Assembly (NCBI RefSeq): GCF_000337195.1 | Contig: NZ_AOID01000022.1 | Span: forward strand, 1 to 59,251 | Source: Natrinema versiforme JCM 10478 | GTDB taxonomy: Archaea > Halobacteriota > Halobacteria > Halobacteriales > Natrialbaceae | DNA: 59,251 bases | Direction: 5' to 3' | Program-made: the position numbers and the translations under genes | In this document: positions 17,058-25,573 of the stretch, one piece after another | How positions within the stretch are numbered: the stretch's first letter is position 1 | How the letters are laid out: each line of letters opens with the position of its first letter | Notes under the pieces: model-generated | The model's input: only the letters and a program-made list of their open reading frames with translations | Databases searched by the model: none | Told to the model about the DNA's origin: nothing

Positions 17058-18080
17058 TCAGCGCTGGGGCGGGTCGAACTCGGTCAGTTCCGGCCGCGAA
17101 TCGCCGTCGACGTCGTTCGTGACCGATTGATAGGTCCGGCGGTAGCGAGCGATCTTCCGGTAGAGGTAGTAGCCAATCGCGAGGTCGTAGACGATCACGT
17201 AGCCGACGAAGGCGAGGCCGGTGCCGATCGGGAGGAAACTGGTGATGATCTCGGGCGCGATCCCGACCGTGACGTTGTACGTCCCGTGGACGAAGGCGGC
17301 GACGAGCAGCCCCTTGAGGACGATCGGGCCGGCGTACTCGCGGTTGAACTTCGCCAGCCCGAGGTAGTAGCCCGCGATCGCGGAGTAGATGACGTGACCG
17401 GGACCGGCCAGCGCCCGAACCGTGGCGATTCCGCCCGCAGTGGCGAGCGCGCCCGCTTCGGGATCCGCCTCGCCGACGACGCGGCCGATGTAGATCGCGT
17501 TCTCGATGGCCGCGAAGCCGAGTCCGGCCACGGCCCCGTAGACCGCGCCGTCGATGACCGCGTCGAAACTGTCGCTCCGATAGGCGAACACCTGTACGGC
17601 GAGTAGCTTTACGGTCTCCTCGATAGGGCCGACGATCAGGTAGAAAAAGAGGAGGCTACCGAGGAACCCGACGCCGAACAGCGGCCGCGTGATTGAGTTG
17701 ACGACCGCGGCAAACGTCGCGAACAGGATCGCGAGCAGAAAGGTCACGACCAGCAGTCGCAGTGGTTCGCTCGTCGTGATGTCGGCGTACCAGATATAGG
17801 CCGCGAGCAGCCCCGCCGGGACGACCGACAGCGCGAAGAAGCCGGCGAGGAACGGGTCCTCGAGGACGAGTGCGGCCGGCGAGACGAGCAGGGAGAGCGT
17901 GATCGCGATCGCGATCAACAGCACGATCGCCCGGAACCCGTAGCTGACCGCGTTGTAGAGCGTGTACGCGAACAGATCCGTAATCGATCGCGGTTCCCAC
18001 GTCGAGACATCGTAGAGATCCTTCGATCCATCGCTGCGTCGCTCCTCCGCTCGTTCGACCGGGTCGCGCCTGCGCTGCAT
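17058..18080 (-). CDS. PrsW-like intramembrane metalloprotease
   Basis: A 340-residue multi-pass protein with about eight TM segments. The PrsW-type site is visible: VGPIEETVKLLAV (EExxK), GFAAIENAIYIG, GPGHVIYSAIAGYYLGLAKF and a last HGTYN, which together give the Glu and His residues of the predicted metal site. In Bacillus, PrsW cuts an anti-sigma factor; the archaeal target is unknown. The ATG at 18080 is preferred because the 27 residues upstream look non-coding. The N-terminal ~60 residues are charged and cytosolic. Confidence 0.85.
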   Translation of the reverse strand: MQRRRDPVERAEERRSDGSKDLYDVSTWEPRSITDLFAYTLYNAVSYGFRAIVLLIAIAITLSLLVSPAALVLEDPFLAGFFALSVVPAGLLAAYIWYADITTSEPLRLLVVTFLLAILFATFAAVVNSITRPLFGVGFLGSLLFFYLIVGPIEETVKLLAVQVFAYRSDSFDAVIDGAVYGAVAGLGFAAIENAIYIGRVVGEADPEAGALATAGGIATVRALAGPGHVIYSAIAGYYLGLAKFNREYAGPIVLKGLLVAAFVHGTYNVTVGIAPEIITSFLPIGTGLAFVGYVIVYDLAIGYYLYRKIARYRRTYQSVTNDVDGDSRPELTEFDPPQR

Positions 18081-18161
18081 GGCCGTGTGTATACGCGCCG
18101 GCCCGGTATAGGTTCGGCAACCGGCGACGGACAGTACCCGTTCAGTGTCCGACGGCCGCAC

Positions 18162-19469
18162 TCAGTCGTCGTCCGCACTCGATGCCGAGTCCGGGATATC
18201 CGCCGCCGACCAGACGGTAGCCGTGCGGTCGATCTTGTCGTTCCAGCCGGCAACGAGCGTCGTGACGGCCAAGTCGCCGGTCACGTTGTTCATCGTTCGC
18301 AGGCGGTCGAGGATCGGATCGACGCCCGCCACCATTCCGACGACCTCGAGCGGGAGGCCGAGTTGCGTGAGGACCATCGTGAGCATTATCAGTCCACTCC
18401 CGGGAACGCCAGCGGTGCCGACGCTCGCGAGGAGGGCCGTCGTGACGACGGTGAGCTGTTCGCCGATGGTCAGGGTCTGTCCGACCATGTTGGCAGCGAA
18501 GACCGCCGCGACGCCCTGATACATCGCCGTCCCGTCCATGTTGATCGTCGCGCCCAGCGGCAGCGAGAAGCTGTAGATCTCCTCGTCGACACCGAAGTTC
18601 TCGTCGGCGTCGTTCATGGTGACCGGGAGCGTCCCGCTAGAGGAGCGGATCGAGAGCGCGGTCACCATCGCTTCCTTGCTGCCACGGAGGAAATCGACCG
18701 GAGACTCCCGGAGCAGCCCCCACTGGATGATCAGCAGGTAGGTGATGCCGATGTGGAGTCCGACTGCAATCGCGAGCGCGCCGATGAGTTTGGCGAACGG
18801 CGCGATCGCGTCGACCCCCGCGTTACCGAACGTTGTCGCCATCAGGGCGAAGACGCCGATCACCCCGTACTCCATGACGCCCCAGACGACCTTGAACATC
18901 GCTTCCGCGCCGGTCTCCGCGAGTTCGAATATCGTTTCGGTGCCCTCGTGGACGGCCGAGCTGACGTCGTACTCGTCTTGTAGATAGGCCAGCGCGAGTC
19001 CGAACACGATCGTGAAGAAAATCGTCGGGAGGACGTCCCCGTTCGCCATCGCCCCAATCGGGTTCGTCGGCACGATGTTCATGAAGACCTCGACGATGTC
19101 GGGAGCCTCTTTGGTCTCGACGCTCGCGTCGGCCACTTCGAGCCCGGTCCCGGGATTGATCAGATTCGCGACGAACAACCCGATACCGATCGCGATTGCA
19201 GTCGTGAGCAGATACAGCGCAACTACCTGCCCGCCGATCTTCCCGAGGTTCGACGGCGAGAGCCGTCTGGCACCCATAAGCAGCGTGAAGACGATGATCG
19301 GAATCACGATCATCTGTAGCAGCCGGACGAAGAGATCGCCGAGCGGCTCGAGCCGCGTCGCCGGTTCCCCGGCCGCCAGGCCGAAGAGTGAGCCAAGAAC
19401 GAATGCGACACCGATGCGGTAAATAATCGGAACGGATCGATACCGGTCGTAGGCATTCCGTATTACCAT
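18162..19469 (-). CDS. Dicarboxylate/amino acid:cation symporter (DAACS family)
   Basis: A 435-residue elevator-type carrier related to DctA/GltP. The substrate-binding hairpins are clear: HP1 with IRSSSGTLPVTM (serine-rich), TM7 with GATINMDGTAMYQ (NMDGT motif), HP2 with ASVGTAGVPGSG, and TM8 with DRLRTMNNVTGDLAVT holding the Asp and Asn. The expected substrates are C4-dicarboxylates, glutamate or aspartate with Na+ or H+. The start ATG 19469 gives a normal TM1. An AT-rich region directly upstream holds the promoter, with a minus-strand TTTTTATTGG near 19500. Confidence 0.92.
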   Translation of the reverse strand: MVIRNAYDRYRSVPIIYRIGVAFVLGSLFGLAAGEPATRLEPLGDLFVRLLQMIVIPIIVFTLLMGARRLSPSNLGKIGGQVVALYLLTTAIAIGIGLFVANLINPGTGLEVADASVETKEAPDIVEVFMNIVPTNPIGAMANGDVLPTIFFTIVFGLALAYLQDEYDVSSAVHEGTETIFELAETGAEAMFKVVWGVMEYGVIGVFALMATTFGNAGVDAIAPFAKLIGALAIAVGLHIGITYLLIIQWGLLRESPVDFLRGSKEAMVTALSIRSSSGTLPVTMNDADENFGVDEEIYSFSLPLGATINMDGTAMYQGVAAVFAANMVGQTLTIGEQLTVVTTALLASVGTAGVPGSGLIMLTMVLTQLGLPLEVVGMVAGVDPILDRLRTMNNVTGDLAVTTLVAGWNDKIDRTATVWSAADIPDSASSADDD

Positions 19470-19812
19470 TTCTACACCCTATGTCGAAACACACGGCCAA
19501 TAAAAACACCGATACCGAATCATTCGATTGGTATATACGGGTATGGTGGTGAGTATTTACATTCTATATTATTTAGGTATATTTGCTACTATTTGTATAG
19601 GAATTAACGTTGGAGGCGGAGATCCTGTACGAACGGAACGTCCCACTCACTCGATCGCGGGCTGACTGGGATTCTGACAGCACCCCTCCACCGTTTCTAG
19701 GACGGCGACAAAATGCGGCCGGCTCGACTATCACGGGCTCACGAGAACCGATCACTTCGATAGACGGCGCGGACTCGGAATTATCAAAGGCCTCCCGGCC
19801 CAACCCACGGGT
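19470..19812. other. Gene-free divergent region with an AT-rich patch
   Basis: A 343-base gap between the divergent symporter gene and the 125-residue protein gene. Bases ~19490-19615 are strikingly AT-rich (GGTATATACGGGTATGG, TATATTATTTAGGTATATTT) against the GC-rich background. The promoter-proximal part for the right-hand gene contains ATTATCAAAGG 24-33 bases before its ATG. I see no reading frame, tRNA or repeat in it. Confidence 0.6.
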
Positions 19813-20190
19813 ATGCATTTCGACCAGCGAACCCAGCAGGCGCTTCGCGACGTCGGCCTCGAGACCGACGATCTCCGGGCCGCCTCGGAGGCGGTCGTCG
19901 AGGCCGTCGCCGAGGACGCGGCCGCACTCGAGGAGTTCTTCGCCGACCACGACACCGTCTACTCCGACATGGAGATGGCCCACTCGAGTGCCGACTATCC
20001 GGAGCACGAGGTCGACTACGCGGATCTGACGACTCACGCCGACGAGATGCGCGGCTGGCTCCGCTTCGAGACGTGGGGCGTCTCCGTCGAGGACGGCCGG
20101 ATTTTAGACGAGGACTACGTCGAACTCTCCCTCGGGCCGACGATCAACGATCGGGTGCGGTTCGCCGCCGACCGCGATATCCTGCGATGA
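19813..20190 (+). CDS. Conserved haloarchaeal protein (DUF7532-like)
   Basis: A 125-residue acidic soluble protein, beginning MHFDQRTQQALRDVGLET, with a helical first half (ASEAVVEAVAEDAAALEEFF) and a more beta-like second half ending LGPTINDRVRFAADRDILR. It resembles the family I recall as DUF7532; no function is known. Its stop overlaps the FAU-1 start by 4 bases (ATGA), so the two proteins are very probably made together, which hints at a role in RNA metabolism. The TATA-like box upstream marks it as the first gene of the operon. Confidence 0.8.
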   Translation: MHFDQRTQQALRDVGLETDDLRAASEAVVEAVAEDAAALEEFFADHDTVYSDMEMAHSSADYPEHEVDYADLTTHADEMRGWLRFETWGVSVEDGRILDEDYVELSLGPTINDRVRFAADRDILR

Positions 20191-21623
20191 CGACGGCTCG
20201 AGTCCGGGGCATCTACACGACGGCCGTCACGCAACTGCTGAGCGAAGCCGGGTACGAGGTCGTCCAGGCCTCCGAGCCGATTCGAGAGCGGTTCGACCAG
20301 TCGTTCGAGGCCGCACCGGCGGACGTGACGATCGAGACGACCCGCGACCGCCAGGGGGTCGAAATTTCGGGCGACCCCGATGCGGTCGAGACGGTCGCCG
20401 GCGAACTCGAGACCCTCGCGATCGACGCCTTCCGCTGGGACGACGACGTCCCTCGCGGCGCGGTCTTCGACGCGGCGGTGCTCGAGGCAGCCGGCGGCAG
20501 CGGCGCGGTGGTCGACCTCGGCGACGGCCGCCGCGGCTATCTCAACTACGACGACGCGGACGGCTACGTCGACGACGGCGACCGGTTCCGGGTGCAGGTC
20601 CACGACCCCGCGCCCCCGTGGGACGACGACCGACCGCTCGTCCGGCCGACGCTCGAGGTCCAGGGCGGGCTCTGTACGCTCTCGAAGGACCGGACCGGCG
20701 TCTCGGCGGCGCTGCGCGGCGAGCGCGCGGAGGAACTGGTCGGTATGACCGACCTGCTCTCGGTCGACGTGCCCGACGGGTGGGGACTGCGCTGGCAACA
20801 CGCCGCGACAGACGCCGACCTCGAGGCGATGGGCACCGCGCTCGAGGACGCCGTAAGTCGAGTGCGGACGCTCGAGGACGCGCTCGCCGACGCGCCGGAC
20901 GACCCCGGCGAGCCGGGACTGCTCGCCACACCCCGTCGGACCGAGTGGTGCTGGTTCGGCCGCGAGACCCGGTTCGCGCTGGACGGCGTCCGCCGGCGGG
21001 TCGAGACGACGATGCCGGGCCACCACCGGTCGAAGGCCGCCGATCGGGCCGCGAGCGCGGCGGTCGACTTCGCCGAAGCGGTCTGCGGTTCGATGGGGGC
21101 GGACGGCGCGGCCGACGGCGAGTTCCCCTTTGCCGCGGTCACCCGACAGTTCGGCCCGACGAAGGGCGACCGCCTCGAGATCGGCCACGGCAAACCCGAC
21201 GGCCGGCTCATCTCGCTGGGTCGCGGCGAGGTCACCGAGTGGGACCCCGAGGGGAAGCTCACGCTCGAGCGTTCCATGCGCGGCGGCGGCAGCTACGACG
21301 CGCTCGGCGTCGCCAAGGAGTCCGGCGACGTCGCCGTGACGAAGTTCCGCGAGGGCCGCTGGTGGTATCCGACGACGTACAAGGCCGCCGACGGGACTGC
21401 GAAGGGGACCTACGTCAACGTCTGTACCCCCGTCGAACTCTTTCCCGACACGGTTCGGTACGTCGACCTCTACGTCGACGTGATTCGACAGGGAGACGGC
21501 ACGGTCGAAATCGTCGACGCGGACGAACTCGAGGCCGCCGTCGACGACGGCCTGGTAACCGAGGAGCTAAGCGAGAAAGCGATGGACGTGGCCGAAGCAG
21601 TCGAGCGCGCGCTCTCGAATTGA
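20187..21623 (+). CDS. FAU-1 family ribonuclease/RNA-binding protein (S1 + DUF402)
   Basis: A 478-residue protein of the archaeal AU-1/FAU-1 family. Residues ~85-170 look like an RNase E/G-type S1 region (RGAVFDAAVLEAAGGSGAVV, then GYLNYDD and LCTLSKDRTGVS). The C-terminal ~190 residues are DUF402 (FPFAAVTRQFGPTKGDRLEI, WWYPTTYKAADGTAKGTYVN, RYVDLYVDVI). The Pyrococcus protein was first described as binding AU-rich RNA, and a Thermococcus relative has been linked to rRNA maturation. The ATG overlaps the upstream stop by 4 bases. Confidence 0.88.
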   Translation: MTTARVRGIYTTAVTQLLSEAGYEVVQASEPIRERFDQSFEAAPADVTIETTRDRQGVEISGDPDAVETVAGELETLAIDAFRWDDDVPRGAVFDAAVLEAAGGSGAVVDLGDGRRGYLNYDDADGYVDDGDRFRVQVHDPAPPWDDDRPLVRPTLEVQGGLCTLSKDRTGVSAALRGERAEELVGMTDLLSVDVPDGWGLRWQHAATDADLEAMGTALEDAVSRVRTLEDALADAPDDPGEPGLLATPRRTEWCWFGRETRFALDGVRRRVETTMPGHHRSKAADRAASAAVDFAEAVCGSMGADGAADGEFPFAAVTRQFGPTKGDRLEIGHGKPDGRLISLGRGEVTEWDPEGKLTLERSMRGGGSYDALGVAKESGDVAVTKFREGRWWYPTTYKAADGTAKGTYVNVCTPVELFPDTVRYVDLYVDVIRQGDGTVEIVDADELEAAVDDGLVTEELSEKAMDVAEAVERALSN

Positions 21624-21654
21624 CCGACTCGAGGCGGGTGCCGAGTTTCGTCGC

Positions 21655-21918
21655 CTATGCGTTTTCTGACCAGCCGTCCGCCGGCGCGTGAATCCGGTCG
21701 TTGAGGACGATCTCGAGGCGGTCGTCGGCGAACAGCCGATCGATCTGGCCGTGCGTGAACGTCCCGTCGCAGTCCTCGCCGACGAACGTGACGAGGCGGT
21801 CGGTTCGTTCGACGACGGTGGCCAGCGAACTGCCGTTTCGATAGCGGTAGCGAACGGTCGTTCCGGGGTGGAGTGCCTCCGCGGTGACGCTGAGAAACTC
21901 CCGGCGGTGGAGGGCCAT
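21655..21918 (-). CDS. Small haloarchaeal hypothetical protein
   Basis: An 87-residue protein starting MALHRREFLSVTAEALHPG. The pattern of short strands (TTVRYRYRNG, LATVVERTDRLVTFVGEDCD) and two helices suggests a small beta-barrel-like fold. I do not recognise the family. It converges with the FAU-1 gene (32 bases between stops) and is followed by a separate Nudix gene on the same strand, about 90 bases upstream. Codon use is like its neighbours, so I take it as real. Confidence 0.65.
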   Translation of the reverse strand: MALHRREFLSVTAEALHPGTTVRYRYRNGSSLATVVERTDRLVTFVGEDCDGTFTHGQIDRLFADDRLEIVLNDRIHAPADGWSENA

Positions 21919-22011
21919 ACCCCGGGAACACGGCGAAATCGATATAGCTCTTCTGGCTGTCGACCGAAGCCGCAGTGCCGACCCGTGTGTCTGCTGCCGT
22001 TAGGCGATCGA

Positions 22012-22464
22012 TCAGTCCGACAGGCTCGTGATCGTCTCGGTTCCGGTCGCGGTCGGGAGCAAGCCGACGTACTCGTCGAGGTCGAGCGCGAACTCCCTCG
22101 CGGTCCGCGGCTGGACCCAGCGAAACTCGAACTCGGAGCCGTGTTCCCCGCCGCCGTCGGTGACGGTGTGGGTCCAGCGGTCGCGCGGTTCGTGGACCGT
22201 CGAGTGAAAGAAGTGGCGCACGTAGCGTCTCCCTTCACGTCGCGTCCAAATGTCAGTCGTCAGGTGGCTCGTCCCGTTTAACGCCCCGAGTCCGCTTTCC
22301 TCGAGGACCTCCCTGAACAGCGCCTCACGCGGTGATTCGCCCGCCTCGAGCGTTCCCTTGGGGATCTGCAACCCGTCGTGGCCCGGCCCCTCGAAGACCA
22401 GTAACTCGCCCGTCCCGCGAGTGATGTAGGCACACGCCTTCTGGACGTACGTTATCTCCTTCAT
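22012..22464 (-). CDS. Nudix hydrolase
   Basis: A 150-residue Nudix protein. The box GX5EX7REUXEEXGU is met at 37-59 by GTLEAGESPREALFREVLEE followed by SGL. The lead-in LQIPKGTLEAGE resembles Nudix enzymes acting on (di)nucleotides or nucleotide sugars. The rest (FFHSTVHEPRDRWTHTVTDG, EFEFRWVQPR) gives no substrate clue. A 13-base palindrome lies directly before the start codon and may control it. It is a single-gene unit. Confidence 0.88.
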   Translation of the reverse strand: MKEITYVQKACAYITRGTGELLVFEGPGHDGLQIPKGTLEAGESPREALFREVLEESGLGALNGTSHLTTDIWTRREGRRYVRHFFHSTVHEPRDRWTHTVTDGGGEHGSEFEFRWVQPRTAREFALDLDEYVGLLPTATGTETITSLSD

Positions 22465-22466
22465 GT

Positions 22467-22499
22467 TACAATGTAACGCACCGTTCTGACGTAAAAACC
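22467..22499 (-). promoter_or_regulatory. Palindrome and TATA-like box before the Nudix gene
   Basis: GTTACA-A-TGTAAC (22467-22479) is a perfect 6-bp inverted repeat ending 2 bases from the start codon at 22464. On the minus strand TTTTTAC (22493-22499) lies 29-35 bases before the ATG, placing transcription initiation inside or beside the palindrome. A repressor bound there would block initiation. No regulator gene is adjacent. Confidence 0.45.
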
Positions 22500-22573
22500 T
22501 ATCATAGAGGTGATTAAATGACCTTAAGGAGGTCGAAAGATCGGTTCGTCGGTCGATCGACGAGCGCGAGCGG

Positions 22574-23560
22574 TCAGTCGGAGGCGACTGGTGCGTCGTC
22601 CGTGACGGGCGCGTCGCCGTCGAGATAGGTAAAGAGCGTCGCCAGCGCCGGGCCGGAGACGTTGTGCCAGACGCTGAAAAGCGCCGGGATCAACGCGGCT
22701 TCGGGACTGAAGTATACCGTCGCGAGCGTGACCGCCAGTCCGCTGTTCTGCAGGCCGACTTCGAACGCGCACGCTCGCGCCCGATCTTCGGCCATGTTCG
22801 TCGCGTGCCCGATGGCGTAGCCCGACCCCAGTCCGAGGCCGTTGTGCAACACGACCGCGAGGAAGACGAGCGCGCCCGCGCCGAGGATCGTCTCGACGTT
22901 GAGGCCCACGACGGCCGCGACGATGGCGACGATGGCGACCACGCTGATCGCCGGGAAGATCGACAGCCCGGCCTGTGCGACCGTCGGCGCGTACTCATCA
23001 AGCACGTAGCGCAAGACGAGTCCGCCGATAACCGGGACCAAGACGACCTGCACGATCGAGGTGGCCATCTCGCCGAACGTGACCGTGATCGACTCGCCCG
23101 CGAGCAGGACGATCCACGCCGGCATCACCAGCGGCGCGGCGAGCGTCGTCACCGTAGTGATCGACACCGACAGCGCAACGTCGCCGCGACCGAGGTAGGT
23201 CATCACGTTCGAGGCGGTCCCGCCCGGTGCCGCACCGACGATGATCAGTCCGAGCCCGATCTCTTCGGGCAGTCCGAGCGCGAAGACGAGGCCGAAGGCG
23301 ATCGTCGGCATCAGGAGCCACTGGCTCACCGCCCCGATGGCGACGTCCCGCGGTCGCTCGAGGATGCGCCGGAAGTCCGCCGGCGTCAGCGTCAGTCCCA
23401 TGCCGAGCATGATGATGCCTAGCAGCGGGGTGATATAGGGCGCGACCGGGGTGAACGTCTCGGGCGAGTAGAGTGCCAGCGGCGAGACGATCAGCACCCA
23501 GAGGACGAAGTATTTGCTCGTGATCGTACCGATTCGCTCCAGCGTCCGTTGCCAACTCAT
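22574..23560 (-). CDS. BASS-family (bile acid:Na+ symporter-like) transporter
   Basis: A 328-residue, roughly ten-TM carrier. Family hallmarks include LLGIIMLGMGLTLTPADFRR near residue 47, the crossover segment IIVGAAPGGTASNVMTYLGR, and AFEVGLQNSGLAVTLA with its conserved Glu and Gln/Asn, which form the sodium and substrate site. Archaeal and bacterial members move organic anions such as pantoate, pyruvate-like acids or sulfonates; the substrate here is unknown. The tail (DGDAPVTDDAPVASD) is acidic and cytosolic. It is a single gene. Confidence 0.9.
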   Translation of the reverse strand: MSWQRTLERIGTITSKYFVLWVLIVSPLALYSPETFTPVAPYITPLLGIIMLGMGLTLTPADFRRILERPRDVAIGAVSQWLLMPTIAFGLVFALGLPEEIGLGLIIVGAAPGGTASNVMTYLGRGDVALSVSITTVTTLAAPLVMPAWIVLLAGESITVTFGEMATSIVQVVLVPVIGGLVLRYVLDEYAPTVAQAGLSIFPAISVVAIVAIVAAVVGLNVETILGAGALVFLAVVLHNGLGLGSGYAIGHATNMAEDRARACAFEVGLQNSGLAVTLATVYFSPEAALIPALFSVWHNVSGPALATLFTYLDGDAPVTDDAPVASD

Positions 23561-23718
23561 TCGATCCTCACCACAGTGAGAGACATGCTCACCCGTCGGT
23601 AAGTGTGGTATATCAATACTACGGCTTCCGGGCGCGCTCGAGGTCGCTTTCGTCCGGCAGTTCCGCCAAAACGTAGCGAGCCGCGTCGGGCATCGAACGG
23701 CGACCGGTCACGACGGAA

Positions 23719-23853
23719 TCAGGTCGCAAAGTGGGTTTCCGCGACCGACCGCCCGCAGACGGGACAGCCGTTGGCTAACGTCGCCTCGCGCATCGGGTCG
23801 GTTACCGGGATCTTGCGGCCGCAATCCGGGCAGGTGAATTCGTACGGTTTCAT
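23719..23853 (-). CDS. 44-residue zinc-ribbon protein (DUF7560-like)
   Basis: A microprotein of 44 residues that begins MKPYEFTCPDCGRKIPV and ends RSVAETHFAT, with cysteine pairs CPDC (8-11) and CPVC (30-33). The spacing CxxC-x18-CxxC and the linker TDPMREATLANG match a common haloarchaeal zinc-ribbon microprotein I recall as DUF7560. Such short proteins are often missed by gene callers. It lies between the BASS transporter and the aldo/keto reductase on the same strand, but the gaps (158 and 204 bases) suggest separate transcripts. Confidence 0.8.
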   Translation of the reverse strand: MKPYEFTCPDCGRKIPVTDPMREATLANGCPVCGRSVAETHFAT

Positions 23854-24057
23854 GGGTCTGGATGGTGGACTCGACACCTCTTCCTACGGACTGGGTCCCG
23901 ATAGGGGATGTACCCAGATATGGAGGGACGTATATAGGCGGGACGGCGGCAGGCCGGTGGCTCCGCGGTCAACTCGGCTCCGTTTCGCCGTCGTCTCCGG
24001 AACCCAGCCACCGAGCGAGTCGGCCCCCGGCCGGGGCCGAGCCTCGAGTCGCGCGGA

Positions 24058-25113
24058 TCAGTCGGCCGCGAGTTTGTCGAGCCCGGCCGACTCGATGTCG
24101 TCGCCGTCGACCGACGAGCGCAGCGAGTCCATGCCGTCGTCGCGATCGATGTCGAAGTCGTTCGCGTAGAGTTCCGCAACGCGGCTCATCTCTTCCTCGG
24201 AGAGCTTCGGCACGTCGCTGGCGGCCGCCCACTCGTCGATGTCCGCCTTCGTGCGGAAGGTCGGCGTCACGGACGCGACGGGGTCGTGGCTCAGGAGCCA
24301 CGCGATCGATGCCTGTCCCATCGTCCGCTCGCCGTCTCGCTCCAAGAAACGGAGTTTCTCGAGTTTCTCCCAGCCGGTCTCGTACCATTCCTCGGGGCGA
24401 AACCCGCGGTGGTCGCCCTCGCCGAGTTCGGTCTCGGGGGTGACCTGCTCGTTGAGGATGCCCGACGAATGCGGGACGCGGGGGATCAGGCTCGTCGACG
24501 AGCCCGTTCGCTCGATCGTCTCGAGGAAGTGGTCGCCGACCTCCTGTTCGAGCATGTTCCAGACGAGTTGCACCGAATCGAACTCTTCTTCGATCGCCAG
24601 ATCGCCTTCTGCGAGCCAGCCGATCGAGGGACCGAGCGCGAGTCCGGTGGCCTCGATCGTTCCCTCCTCCTCGAGCTCGTCCAGCAACTCGAGGATATCG
24701 GGCGTGATCTCCTCGATGTCGGCGTTGTGGAGCTGGAGCACGTCGACGGACTCGAGCCCGAGTCGATCGAGGCTCTTGTGGACGGCCTCGCGGAGGTAGT
24801 CGGCGTCCATCTCCTTAGGGAGCTCCCCGTGGCCGGCCTGCGGGTTGTTGTAGAAGTCGTAGCCGACCTTGGTCGCGATCGTGACCTCGTCGCGGATCTC
24901 GCTCAGCGCTTTCCCGACCAGTTCCTCGCTGCGGCCGTGGCCGTAGACGTCGCCGGTATCAAAGTACGTGATCCCCTGATCGACGGCGTACTGGAGCATC
25001 TCGATCGCGTCGTCTTCCGAGCGGTCGCCCCACCAGTCGGTGCCGACGGTCCACGCGCCGAAACCGACCTCGCTCACCTCGACTCCGGAGTCGCCGAGTT
25101 CGCTGTGTTGCAT
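24058..25113 (-). CDS. Aldo/keto reductase
   Basis: A 351-residue NAD(P)H-dependent oxidoreductase with a TIM barrel. The catalytic tetrad is Asp52, Tyr57, Lys82 and His129 (YFDTGDVYGHG, IATKVG, VLQLHNAD). The N-terminus MQHSELGDSGVEVSEVGFG is typical, which fixes the ATG at 25113. The family-typical GQASIAWLLSHDPVASVTPT near residue 280 forms the cofactor pocket. The carbonyl substrate is unknown. The acidic C-terminal extension (~40 residues after YANDF) is longer than in many family members. Confidence 0.92.
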   Translation of the reverse strand: MQHSELGDSGVEVSEVGFGAWTVGTDWWGDRSEDDAIEMLQYAVDQGITYFDTGDVYGHGRSEELVGKALSEIRDEVTIATKVGYDFYNNPQAGHGELPKEMDADYLREAVHKSLDRLGLESVDVLQLHNADIEEITPDILELLDELEEEGTIEATGLALGPSIGWLAEGDLAIEEEFDSVQLVWNMLEQEVGDHFLETIERTGSSTSLIPRVPHSSGILNEQVTPETELGEGDHRGFRPEEWYETGWEKLEKLRFLERDGERTMGQASIAWLLSHDPVASVTPTFRTKADIDEWAAASDVPKLSEEEMSRVAELYANDFDIDRDDGMDSLRSSVDGDDIESAGLDKLAAD

Positions 25114-25240
25114 GGACGACCCTTCGAAGCGGGGGAACTTATGGCGTGCGGAACGCGCGAGCAGCGACCCGAACGGGTTCGGGAGTTCGGCCGCCGGCTC
25201 GAGTCGAACAGTTATTGAGTCGTGGCTGACACGTCTCCGT

Positions 25241-25450
25241 ATGGCCGACCCTCGCGCCCGGAATCCCAGCCTGCTCTTACTGGCTGTCCTCCTCGTTGTC
25301 ATTCCGCTCGGACTCCTCGCCGCGAGGGCACTCGCGTTTCCCGTCGACCGCGTCACGATCGGCGCGGTCGTCGGTGGGGCCCTGCTGGTGATCGGCGCGC
25401 TTGCCCTGCCTGCGTTGCTCCTCTCCGGGTGGCAGTCCAAGCGGGAATAA
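25241..25450 (+). CDS. Small two-TM protein
   Basis: A 69-residue protein with two hydrophobic segments, ~9-30 (PSLLLLAVLLVVIPLGLLAA) and ~38-62, and a short basic C-terminus (GWQSKRE). No family is recognised. It starts 127 bases from the divergent aldo/keto reductase gene and is followed by the acyltransferase gene 123 bases later. The two-TM pattern and codon bias make it likely to be real. Confidence 0.65.
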   Translation: MADPRARNPSLLLLAVLLVVIPLGLLAARALAFPVDRVTIGAVVGGALLVIGALALPALLLSGWQSKRE

Positions 25451-25573
25451 GACCGACGACGCGGCGCAATTCTGCTCTTGACCCACCGAACTGGTAACCC
25501 GCGTGCCAGCGGGTCCGGCAACCGCGTCCGGACAACCGAACCCCTATCAACTCGGCGGGCAATACTTCGGGGT

